The position numbers and the translations under genes are program-made. The notes under the pieces were generated by a model, which saw nothing but the letters and a program-made list of their open reading frames with translations, was not told the DNA's origin and did no database searches. A DNA stretch of 64,000 bases from Amphibalanus amphitrite (lineage: Eukaryota; Arthropoda; Thecostraca; Balanomorpha; Balanidae), in assembly GCF_019059575.1 (NCBI RefSeq), contig NW_024883423.1, positions 23,741 to 87,740 of the forward strand. The letters are read 5' to 3'. Below, one piece after another: positions 22,087 to 32,896 of the stretch. Numbering within the stretch: position 1 is the first letter of the stretch; every line of letters begins with the position of its first letter.

Positions 22087-22794
22087 ATAACTCGCATGTG
22101 TTTTTTATAGCGCGGAGAAAAAAGTAGGGATTGTTAGGGTTAAGCAGGGAGTCACCGATGTTAGATCCCTCTCTGGGTCTTTTCATAGGGGTCACGGTCC
22201 TGACCCGAGATAGCTGAGCTGTGTCGTAGCCCTGACCTCAGACAGCTGAGCTGTGCACGCCGTCGGCTCGGCCGTCAGTCGCCACAGCCGCTGACGCCAG
22301 TGTCCAAATAGCTCCAAACAATATCCGGCCCTGTATAGCAGGATAAGCCATCAGAGGCGGGAGTGATCACCGGAACGGGTTGCATGGTACAGGACGGGCT
22401 GGGAACACGTCAACTCTAGCATGACGTGTTCCCAGTGTACCTGCATGTAGTTTCTTTATTCCTCAGCAGTTGTCATCCCCTTGGCGTTAGTGTTTCGCGT
22501 CCCTCCATTGATCACTCCCGCCTCTGATGGCTTATCCTGCTATACAGGGCCGGATATTGTTTGGAGCTGTTTGGACACTGGCGTCAGCGGCTGTGGCGAC
22601 TGACGGCCGAGCCGACGGCGTGCACAGCTCAGCTGTCTGAGCCCTGAGGTCAGGGCTGCGACACAGCTCAGCTATCTCGGGTCAGGACCGTGACCTATGA
22701 AAGGACCCAGAGAGGGATCTAACATCGGTGACTCCCTGCTTAACCCTAACAATCCCCACTTTTTTGTCCGCGATATAAAAAACACATGCGGTTA
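22087..22794. repeat. Foldback element, second of pair
   Basis: Intact arms. The hairpin mini-insertion found in the comparable elements at 4078 and 18307 is absent, so this is an empty site. Confidence 0.8.
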
Positions 22795-25001
22795 GGCTAC
22801 CTGTGTCGAATTAATTAAAGTTTATTATGTCAAAGTTTCAAAACATCAATCCGGTCTGCATGTCTGACTGCTCGCAGAACGGTTCTAGAGGCAGTGTCAG
22901 CGCGCGCGGAACGGTCCTCAGATATGTCCACTTTCAAGCGCGGAACGGTCCTACTGCGCCACCAGACTCCTCTCCCTCTCCCCTCCCCCCTGTCCGCTGG
23001 TCTATGTCAGACACCAGTATACCACTGACCTCCCCTACCCTCCCCTGACCTTCTCAGGTGCCAGCTGAGACGCTGGTCGGCCTACAGAACCTGCTCGTTC
23101 ACCTGCTGGGACGTCTCGGCAGAGAACGCGCACGTCTACCAGTACCGACTCTGGGACGCTAAGAGGGTCAAGGTGGAGACCGCCCAGAACAGGGTATGTA
23201 ACACAGACCGTAACACAAGCCGTAACGCAGGTCGTTACACAGGGCGTAAAATAGATTGAACACAGACCGTAACATAGATCGAACACAGACCGTAACACTG
23301 GCTGCGTACGTGCGGGCACTCGGCCGGCCGGAACTGGGCTGGATCCATTGGGCAATGAACAGGTGCTTTCTGTGACAGCGTCACCGCTGCAGGTCAGTCA
23401 GGGACACACAGACACTGCACCCGGCGCCCTTGTGCATGGTACAGGGCTCGCGGGTTTTAGCGTTAGGTTTTGCACCTAGAAAATTTAGTGTACTTCAGGC
23501 TATATCTTCGTCGTCTTAAGCTTTTAAGTGTTGAAGATGCGATCGACTTGTTGGGTAACAAGCCGGCCATGATCGTGTAAAATGGCTTCATCGTAGATCG
23601 ATTAGTTTCTGAGATATAACCGGAAATGTAAAAGTGCAAAACCTACCGCTTAATCTCGCGAGACCTGTACCTGAGCCCTGAGCGCGCCCATGTGTCGCCC
23701 CCAGGGCGTGTCGCCGGACGGTTCTGTGTGTCGGACTGAAACCTGAACCTGCCTGAGTGTTATGCTATGACTCCCCAGGGCGTGTCGCCGGATGGGGCGG
23801 CCGGCTACCGGGACGGGCTGCGGTGGACCACCAACGGCCACCCGCTCTCCGCCGAGGAGGTACAGAAGGTCGTCAGCCGGGTGAACCAGCTCTCCAGCTA
23901 GCGGCGATGAGGTCAGTCACCGCACCGGGCGTATTGCACGGGGACCCTAACAGACGCCTCACTCCTTTCCCTCATCTCAGTTGTTCTTTCATTTTTTTAT
24001 TATTATAAATAATGGAGATAGACCAGAGCATTTTCGGTGCATTTATTAGGGTCATGTTACTCCAACGGGGTTGCGTTGTCGGCACAGTCCTGTCTGGTCT
24101 GTGTGCTGCGGCGATGCTCTGCCATCCGGTGACCCAACGCCACTGTCCGCTGACCGAGTGTCGGCTCTCTGCTGACCGTGTAACGTCTGTCCGTCAGGGT
24201 GGTGGCCGTGAACGCCTGTCGGACGGCGCCGGAGGGCAGCGCCGGCCGGCTGCTGTCACTGCTGGACCAGCTGCGGCTGCCGGACGCCGGAGCGCTGCCC
24301 GACTGGGGTCTACATCCTGGTATGTTACTGGGAGCGGCACGGTGTGTGTTGGGTGCTTCTGACGGTCAGTTGTAGTAACTGTTAGTTCCTCTACTGGCCA
24401 CCAGGTGAAAAGCGTATTAGCTGTACGGCAATGTAGAGTTGCTTCAGCTTTGGCGTAAACTTTCTCCTCTTCCGCTCACCATTCACCACCAGAGTCAGCA
24501 GCGTCTCGGCTGGCGGTCCAGTCAGTCAGAGCGAGTGTCTTCACTCGCCACAGCGGGCCGGACCCATTACAGGGCAGCAGAGTTATCAGTTACCAAGTCT
24601 TGGCCTATAAAGAAAACCAGGAAATAGTAGCAATGGCATATATGTAATGATTCTACTCTATTACGTTTGAGCTAGCGAAGCGTATTCCTGTAACGTTTTT
24701 AATAGGCTTGTAAGTCAGCAACCGCTGGGCTGATTGACCTGCGTTACTCTTTGTTGCGCGTAATCCTATCCCTTCCATCTCGTTATTGACTACAACTGAT
24801 GTATCTTGGTGAGTTATTGACTACAACTGATGTATCATGGTGAGCGTCGTGACACGTGCGACGTGAAGGGCCAAGAGTGTTCGTTATTCTGCTGCATTAG
24901 CGATTTTGGGTTGCTCATATATCTTGAACCCTGAACTGCCACGCCGATTGCGCTCAAATTTGGTACACTGTTTGGGACTGGTTGATAGGGATGTGTTTTT
25001 T

Positions 25002-26863
25002 ATAACTCGCATGTGTTTTTTTATGGCGCGGAGAAAAAAGTAGGGATTGTTAGGGTTAAGCAGGGACTCACCGATGTTAGATCCCTCTCTGGGTCTTTTC
25101 ATAGGGGGTCACGGTCCTGACCCGAGATAGCTGAGCTGTGTCGCAGCCCTGACCTCAGACAGCTGAGCTGTGCACGCCATCGGCTCGGCCGTCAGTCGCC
25201 ACAGCCGCTGACGCCAGTGTCCAAACAGCTCCCAACAATATCCGGCCCTGCGGGAGTGATCACCGGAACGGGCTGCATGGTACAGGACGGGCTGGGAACA
25301 CGTCAACTCCAGCATGACGTGTTCCCAGTGTACCTGCATGTAGTTTCTTTATTCCTCAGCAGTTGTCATCCCCTTGGCGTTAGTGTTTCGCGTCCCTCCA
25401 TTGATCACTCCCGCCTCTGATGGCTTATCCTGCTATACAGGGCCGGATATTGTTTGGAGCTGTTTGGACACTGGCGTCAGCGGCTGTGGCGACTGACGGC
25501 CGAGCCGACGGCGTGCACAGCTCAGCTGTCTGAGCCCTGAGGTCAGGGCTGCGACACAGCTCAGCTATCTCGGGTCAGGACCGTGACCTATGAAAGGACC
25601 CAGAGAGGGATCTAACATCGGTGACTCCCTGCTTAACCCGCGCCCCGTAGGGCTACCGGCGGACCCTACCACCCGTAGGGGTGGGGGGCGTTTCGGCCCC
25701 CCCCTAAGATCTCGGAAAGTTACCGGCTGATTTTCAAAATTCAAACGGCGTTCGATAGCCCCACCCGGGAACTACCTTGTGACCAAATTTCATTGACCTA
25801 GGTCAAACTGATGACGTCACAGGTCGGGTCAAAGGTCAGATTTTCACCGTTCACAGGCAATTCAAGAAATGTGCTGTGAAAGCAAGTAAATTGGTAATTT
25901 ATTGAAAACCATCGATGGTACATTGTTCGTCAAACACATACTTTGCTATCTGAGGTCACTGATACCAGGTCAGGTCACAGCGAGGTCAGGTCACCGGGGG
26001 TCACAATATGAATGTGTCGTGTGATACATGTTTTATGGTCCATTTTACATGACAAATGCGATTATGTGGGTTAGGCAGCCTTTGGGGCCAGCCTAGGTCA
26101 CGTTTTTGTGAAGGTCAGGTCAAGGTCAGGTCAAATTAGGTCAAATTTCAAAGTTGATATTTTTGCATAAAATGGGTATCGATTCGATGCAGCTCGTCAC
26201 GGGGAGTCTAATGGTGGTCTTCGTTTTGCTCTACAAGTTCTAGAATTGCCAAAAATTGAGTTTGAAAATTTGACGTCATCATTTTTGAACAGTTTTTTCG
26301 CTATAACTTGGCCAAAAAACGAGGTATCGATCTGAAATTTGGTATGTAGATAGAAGATGGTAGGCACTATCACATATATTCCGGTTTTTTCGAAACTCAA
26401 AAACTTTTTGGAGTTTTTGGCGAATATATCCAAAAAAATGCTTTTTTGATTTTTGGGGGTCAAAACTCAAAAATTTCAAAAATTCGAGATAGCAGTTTTG
26501 TAGCCCTGTCAATTCTACACCTTTTATGTCTTGATCATTTTTCTATATCTTCAAAGCTGTAGTCCTGACAGGTCTTCTCGCGAAGGTCTTTTTTCGGTCG
26601 AAAATGACAGAACATGACGTCACTCTGACGTCATTTGTGGCCAACCTATCATAGCCTCTAGAAAAATTTTTGGTCACAATGTGTAAAATTGATGCCCGGA
26701 GGGGTCCTGAAAGTTTGGTGGCGATATCTCCAGCCGTTTAGGAGATATCGACCGAAAAGGACAGGGCGGGGGGCCGTTTCGGCCCCCCCCCCCTACGGGG
26801 CGCGGGTTAACCCTAACAATCCCCACTTTTTTGTCCGCGATATAAAAAAAAACACATGCGGTA
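25002..26863. repeat. Foldback element interrupted by piggyBac-like MITE (copy)
   Basis: Duplicate of 8318-10176, with the same left-arm deletion and the same MITE site. Confidence 0.8.
25637..26806. mobile_element. piggyBac-like MITE (second copy)
   Basis: Near-identical to 8953-10119, at the same TTAA of the equivalent foldback and 16,684 bp away, like its flanks. It was therefore copied by array duplication and not by a second transposition. Confidence 0.8.
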
Positions 26864-29078
26864 AGAGTACCTGTGTCGAATTAATTAAAGTTTATTATGT
26901 CAAAGTTTCAAAACATCAATCCGGTCTGCATGTCTGACTGCTCGCAGAACGGTTCTAGAGGCAGTGTCAGCGCGCGCGAAACGGTCCTCAGATATGTCCA
27001 CTTTCAAGCGCGGAACGGTCCTTCTGCGCCACCAGACTCCTCTCCCTCTCCCCTCCCCCTGTCCGCTGGTCTATGTCAGACACCAGTACACCACTGACCT
27101 CCCCTACCCTCTCCTGACCTTCTCAGGTGCCAGCTGAGACGCTGGTCGGCCTACAGAACCTGCTCGTTCACCTGTGGGACGTCTCGGCAGAGAACGCGCA
27201 CGTCTACCAGTACCGACTCTGGGACGCTAAGAGGGTCAAGGTGGAGACCGCCCAGAACAGGGTATGTAACACAGACCGTAACACAAGCCGTAACGCAGGT
27301 CGTTACACAGGGCGTAAAATAGATTGAACACAGACCGTAACATAGATCGAACACAGACCGTAACACTGGCTGCGTACGTGCGGGCACTCGGCCGGCCGGA
27401 ACTGGGCTGGATCCATTGGGCAATGAACAGGTGCTTTCTGTGACAGCGTCACCGCTGCAGGTCAGTCAGGGACACACAGACACTGCACCCGGCGCCCTTG
27501 TGCAATTGCATGGTACAGGGCTCGCGGGTTTTAGCGGTAGGTTTTGCACCTAGAAAATTTAGTGTACTTCAGGTTATATCTTCGTCGTCTTAAGCTTTTA
27601 AGTGTTGAAGATGCGATCGACTTGTTGGGTAATAAGCCGGCCATGATCGTGTAAAATGGCTTCATCGTAGATCGATTAGTTTCTGAGATATAACCGGAAA
27701 TGTAAAAGTGCAAAACCTACCGCTTAATCTCGCGAGACCTGTACCTGAGCCCTGAGCGCGCCCATGTGTCGCCCCCAGGGCGTGTCGCCGGACGGTTCTG
27801 TGTGTCGGACTGAAACCTGAACCTGCCTGAGTGTTATGCTATGACTCCCCAGGGCGTGTCGCCGGATGGGGCGGCCGGCTACCGGGACGGGCTGCGGCGG
27901 GCCACCAACGGCCACCCGCTCTCCGCCGAGGAGGTACAGAAGGTCGTCAGCCGGGTGAACCAGCTCTCCAGCTAGCGGCGCAGAGGTCAGTCACCGCACC
28001 GGGCGTATTGCACGGGGACCCTAACAGACGCCTCACTCCTTTCCCTCATCTCAGTTGTTCTTTCATTTTTTTATTATTATAAATAATGGAGATAGACCAG
28101 AGCATTTTCGGTGCATATATTAGGGTCATGTTACTCCAACGGGGTTGCGTTGTCGGCACAGTCCTGTCTGGTCTGTGTGCTGCGGCGATGCTCTGCCATC
28201 CGGTGACCCAACGCCACTGTCCGCTGACCGAGTGTCGGCTCTCTGCTAACCGTGTAACGTCTGTCCGTCAGGGTGGTGGCCGTGAACGCCTGTCGGACGG
28301 CGCCGGAGGGCAGCGCCGGCCGGCTGCTGTCACTGCTGGACCAGCTGCGGCTGCCGGACGCCGGAGCGCTGCCCGACTGGGGTCTACATCCTGGTATGTT
28401 ACTGGGAGCGGCACGGTGTGTGTTGGGTGCTTCTGACGGTCAGTTGTAGTAACTGTTAGTTCCTCTACTGGCCACCAGGTGAAAAGCGTATTAGCTGTAC
28501 AGCAATGTAGAGTTGCTTCAGCTTTGGCGTAAACTTTCTCCTCTTCCGCTCACCATTCACCACCAGAGTCAGCAGCGTCTCGGCTGGCGGTCCAGTCAGT
28601 CAGAGCGAGTGTCTTCACTCGCCACAGCGGGCCGGACCCATTACAGGGCAGCAGAGTTATCAGTTACCAAGCCTTGGCCTATAAAGAAAACCAGGAAATA
28701 GTAGCAATTGCATATATGTAATGATTCTACTCTATTACGTTTGAGCTAGCGAAGCGTATTCCTGTAACGTTTTTAATAGGCTTGTAAGTCAGCAACCGCT
28801 GGGCTGATTGACCTGCGTTACTCTTTGTTGCGCGTAATAATCCTATCCCTTCCATCTCGTTATTGACTACAACTGATGTATCTTGGTGAGTTATTAACTA
28901 CAACTGATGTATCATGGTGAGCGTCGTGACACGTGCGACGTGAAGGGCCAAGAGTGTTCGTTATTCTGCTGCAGTAGCGATTTTGGGTTGCTCATATATC
29001 TTGAACCCTGAACTGCCACGCCGATTGCGCTCAAATTTGGTACACTGTTTGGGATTGGTTGATAGGGATGTGTTTTTT

Positions 29079-29764
29079 ATAACTCGCATGTGTTTTTTTA
29101 TAGCGCGGAGAAAAAAGTAGGGATTGTTAGGGTTAAGCAGGGACTCACGGATGTTAGATCCCTCTCTGGGTCTTTTCATAGGGGGTCACGGTCCTGACCC
29201 GAGATAGCTGAGCTGTGTCGCAGCCCTGACCTCAGACAGCTGAGCTGTGCACGCCGTCGGCTCGGCCGTCAGTCGCCACAGCCGCTGACGCCAGTGTCCA
29301 AACAGCTCCCAACAATATCCGGCCCTGCGGGAGTGATCACCGGAACGGGCTGCATGGTACAGGACGGGCTGGGAACACGTCAACTCCAGCATGACGTGTT
29401 CCCAGTGTACCTGCATGTAGTTTCTTTATTCCTCAGCAGTTGTCATCCCCTTGGCGTTAGTGTTTCGCGTCCCTCCATTGATCACTCCCGCCTCTGATGG
29501 CTTATCCTGCTATACAGGGCCGGATATTGTTTGGAGCTGTTTGGACACTGGCGTCAGCGGCTGTGGCGACTGACGGCTGAGCCGACGGCGTGCACAGCTC
29601 AGCTGTCTGAGCCCTGAGGTCAGGGCTGCGACACAGCTCAGCTATCTCGGGTCAGGACCGTGACCTATGAAAGGACCCAGAGAGGGATCTAACATCGGTG
29701 ACTCCCTGCTTAACCCTAACAATCCCCACTTTTTTGTCCGCGATATAAAAAACACATGCGGTTA
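29079..29764. repeat. Foldback element, single, uninterrupted
   Basis: Cleanest single-type copy, with the shortened left arm and an empty TTAA site in GCTTAACCC of the right arm. Confidence 0.8.
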
Positions 29765-30555
29765 GAGTACCTGTGTCGATTTAATTAAAGTTTATTATGT
29801 CAAAGTTTCAAAACATCAATCCGGTCTGCATGTCTGACTGCTCGCAGAACGGTTCTAGAGGCAGTGTCAGCGCGCGCGGAACGGTCCTCAGATATGTCCA
29901 CTTTCAAGCGCGGAACGGTCCTTCTGCGCCACCAGATTCCTCTCCCTTTCCCCTCCCCCTGTCCGCTGGTCTATGTCAGACACCAGTACACCACTGACCT
30001 CCCCTACCCTCTCCTGACCTTCTCAGGTGCCAGCTGAGACGCTGGTCGGCCTACAGAACCTGCTCGTTCACCTGCGGGACGTCTCGGCAGAGAACGCGCA
30101 CGTCTACCAATACCGACTCTGGGACGCTAAGAGGGTCAAGGTGGAGACCGCCCAGAACAGGGTATGTAACACAGACCGTAACACAAGCCGTAACGCAGGT
30201 CGTTACACAGGGCGTAAAATAGATTGAACACAGACCGTAACATAGATCGAACACAGACCGTAACACTGGCTGCGTACGTGCGGGCACTCGGCCGGCCGGA
30301 ACTGGGCTGGATCCATTGGGCAATGAACAGGTGCTTTCTGTGACAGCGTCACCGCTGCAGGTCAGTCAGGGACACACAGACACTGCACCCGGGGCCCTTG
30401 TGCATGGTACAGGGCTCGCGGGTTTTAGCGGTAGGTTTTGCACCTAGAAAATTTAGTGTACTTCAGGCTATATCTTCGTCGTCTTAAGCTTTTAAGTGTT
30501 AAAGATGCGATCGACTTGTTGGGTAACAAGCCGGCCATATGATCGTGTAAAATGG

Positions 30556-30828
30556 GTCCTTTCATAGGTCACGGTCCTGACCCGAGATAGCTGAGCTGTG
30601 TCGCAGCCCTGACCTCAGGGCTCAGACAGCTGAGCTGTGCACGCCGTCGGCTCGGCCGTCAGTCGCCACAGCCGCTGACGCCAGTGTCCAAACAGCTCCA
30701 AACAATATCCGGCCCTGTATAGCAGGATAAGCAATCAGAGGCGGGAGTGATCAATGGAGGGACGCGAAACACTAACGCCAAGGGGATGACAACTGCTGAG
30801 GAATAAAGAAACTACATGCAGGTACACT
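30556..30828 (-). repeat. Antisense foldback fragment at the LINE 5' end
   Basis: Reverse complement of the foldback right arm and part of its spacer (compare about 735-1016). It lies inside the LINE target duplication, so it entered in the same event. AATAAA at 30802-30807 lies about 20 nt before its junction with the LINE. Confidence 0.8.
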
Positions 30829-31183
30829 CACGCCTCTTTGGCCCTGAGTTCTGTAAGGGCGGGACACTCAGTGGGGCGCCGCACTTGAGGAGCCATTCCC
30901 AGTCGTGATGCCGCCGGGGGTAGTGTCGGAGAGGTGTCGCCGCCGGGGTTCGGGCACTTGTGCTCGTCCTCCGTCGGTGGGGCTGATCTGTCGCTGCCCC
31001 TGGCGGTGACTCGGCGAGGCGTCAAGGGAGGAGGCGGTATCCGACCGTGGGGGGTGGTGAGTCTCTCTCTCCCTCTCGGAAGGTGCCGCCAAGTCCCGTA
31101 CAGTCAGCTCGGCCGTCCCAGGCCTTGTAGCGGCGCCGTTGCGGAGCGTCGGCGGCCGAGCTGGCGGAGACCAACTCTTTCAC

Positions 31184-32896
31184 ATGGATAACTTGACCGA
31201 TCCCCCTTCCCCCCAGTCCAATCCCTCGGCCTTGGCCGATCCTCGCCCGTTGGCCTCGGCCGACAGGCGAACGATGCTCGAGAAAGGTCCACGATCTCCT
31301 AAGATCCTTATCTTCCGGAGCGCAGACAGGGAGCTGAGCTCTCTGTCGCCCTTCCAGCGGAAGGATGGCTGCGACCGGTTTGGTTCAATCGTTCGTTGTG
31401 ACCGGATGCGTGATGGCGCGCTGGAGGTCGAGTTCAGGAAAAGCGAGGAGGCGGCGAAAGCGTTGGACGCTACTCGCTTCGTGTTCTCCGAGGGACGGGC
31501 ATCCGGCCGGAGGCTCGTCTCCATCCCGCTTACAGTGGAGCCCCACCGCTCTAAGAACTCCTCACGAGGGGTCATTAACTGCTTCGATCTGAGGGGAGTG
31601 AGCGACGAGGACATTGCGGACGGGCTCGCCGATTTCGGCGTGACAGCGGCTCGCCGCATCATGACGAAGAGAGGCACGGTCTCGACCAACAACATCATTC
31701 TAACTTTTGACTCTACTGACTTGCCGAGTGAGATTCGCGTGGGCTACGTGAAGGTTCGCGTGCGGCCTTTCGTCCCAGCGCCCATGCGCTGCTTCCGCTG
31801 CCAACGTTTCGGCCACACAAAGGACAACTGCCGAGGAAGACCCACGTGCTCCAAGTGTGCTTCGCAGGACCACACTGACGAAACATGTGACTCGGAGACC
31901 CCCCGATGCGTCAACTGCGGAGAGGGGCAGACGCCGGACTCCGCGTATGATAGGTCTTGCCCTGCATACGCCAAGGAGAAAGAGATCATGACCATCAAGG
32001 CTACCAGAAATTTGTCTTTCAAAGAGGCCCGGGAGGTGTACAACCAGAGTCACCCGAAGACCTCGTATGCCCAGAAGGTGAGAGTCACAAACTCTACCGA
32101 TGCCTCCCAGATGAGTGTAGCACAGCTCGTGCAGCTTCTCAAACGATTCGGTCTCACCGTCGTAGCCACTGGTGACTCAGCGGACACCACGGCGCCTCGT
32201 GCGCCGCCGAGCAACACAGAGCAGGCTGCTCAAGAGTCAGTGTGGGGTCCACCCAGTCCCGCTCCAGCCGCGAACGGTGATGGAGACGGCTGGGCCGTCG
32301 TCCAGCGCCGACAGGGTGGTCGGCGCCCCCCGGCGCAGGGTAAGGCGCCACCCACCCCGCCCCGCCCCCGACCGCCCACGGCGGTGCAGGAGGCGCTGCG
32401 GCGGGGAGAGGAGGAGAGGAGGGCACGAGAGGCGAGGAGGGCTCGCCTCGTCCAGAAGGCCCTCGAGGCTAAGGAAGCCTCGTCTGCCGACTCCGCCTCC
32501 GGGAGTGCCAATGCGGCTGTTGCCGCTGACACCCCGGAGACACCTGAGGCGGGGACTCGGCCCATCATGGGTCCCCCGCCGCCTCCTCCACCTCCGCAGC
32601 GGCGGCCACCACCGCCGCTGCCAGAGACGCCTGTGTCGAGGACACAGGCCGCTGCCTCGACATCCCCGTCGGGGCGGCAACAGACCTCCGCGGCTCCAGG
32701 GCGCCTCGCCAAGCGGCAGACGCCCCCGAGCTGGTCACCCTCGGAGGGTGACGCCCCCCGGGCGAAAAAGCCCCAGCAGGGCTCGAGCCACGCCCGATCT
32801 GCCTCTGCTGAAGGGAGGCTACACCGAGAGGGCTCGGGGCATCCCCGTATCCGTTACGGGGGGAGCGCCTCCTCGGAGTTAGAGGACCTAGTCTAG
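31184..32896 (+). CDS. LINE ORF1 protein (gag-like, zinc knuckles)
   Basis: About 570 codons from the first good ATG at 31184. The central region has CCHC-type knuckles (MRCFRCQRFGHTKDNC, then CSKCASQDHTDETC, then CVNCGEG), followed by a YAKEKEIMTIK motif common in I-group ORF1 proteins. This is consistent with RNA binding in the retrotransposition RNP. The C-terminal third is Pro-, Arg- and Ala-rich with runs of prolines. It ends in TAG at 32894, and ORF2 continues in the same frame without another stop. Confidence 0.82.
   Translation: MDNLTDPPSPQSNPSALADPRPLASADRRTMLEKGPRSPKILIFRSADRELSSLSPFQRKDGCDRFGSIVRCDRMRDGALEVEFRKSEEAAKALDATRFVFSEGRASGRRLVSIPLTVEPHRSKNSSRGVINCFDLRGVSDEDIADGLADFGVTAARRIMTKRGTVSTNNIILTFDSTDLPSEIRVGYVKVRVRPFVPAPMRCFRCQRFGHTKDNCRGRPTCSKCASQDHTDETCDSETPRCVNCGEGQTPDSAYDRSCPAYAKEKEIMTIKATRNLSFKEAREVYNQSHPKTSYAQKVRVTNSTDASQMSVAQLVQLLKRFGLTVVATGDSADTTAPRAPPSNTEQAAQESVWGPPSPAPAANGDGDGWAVVQRRQGGRRPPAQGKAPPTPPRPRPPTAVQEALRRGEEERRAREARRARLVQKALEAKEASSADSASGSANAAVAADTPETPEAGTRPIMGPPPPPPPPQRRPPPPLPETPVSRTQAAASTSPSGRQQTSAAPGRLAKRQTPPSWSPSEGDAPRAKKPQQGSSHARSASAEGRLHREGSGHPRIRYGGSASSELEDLV

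Larger units (their letters stand above)
20518..23901 (+). pseudogene. Gene 3'-end copy 4 (C 20518-20639, A 23058-23193, B 23779-23901)
   Basis: Block A is 136 nt because of one extra base in the CACCTG-CGGGAC region (CACCTGCTGGGAC), which shifts its frame. Block C has the four-G form. The C-A intron has two foldbacks, neither carrying the hairpin mini-insertion. Confidence 0.55.
24198..27975 (+). pseudogene. Gene 3'-end copy 5 (C 24198-24319, A 27127-27261, B 27853-27975)
   Basis: Duplicate of copy 2. It carries a piggyBac-like MITE at the same TTAA of its foldback and has a matching shortened left arm. Block C has the four-G form. Blocks A and B are open. Confidence 0.55.
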
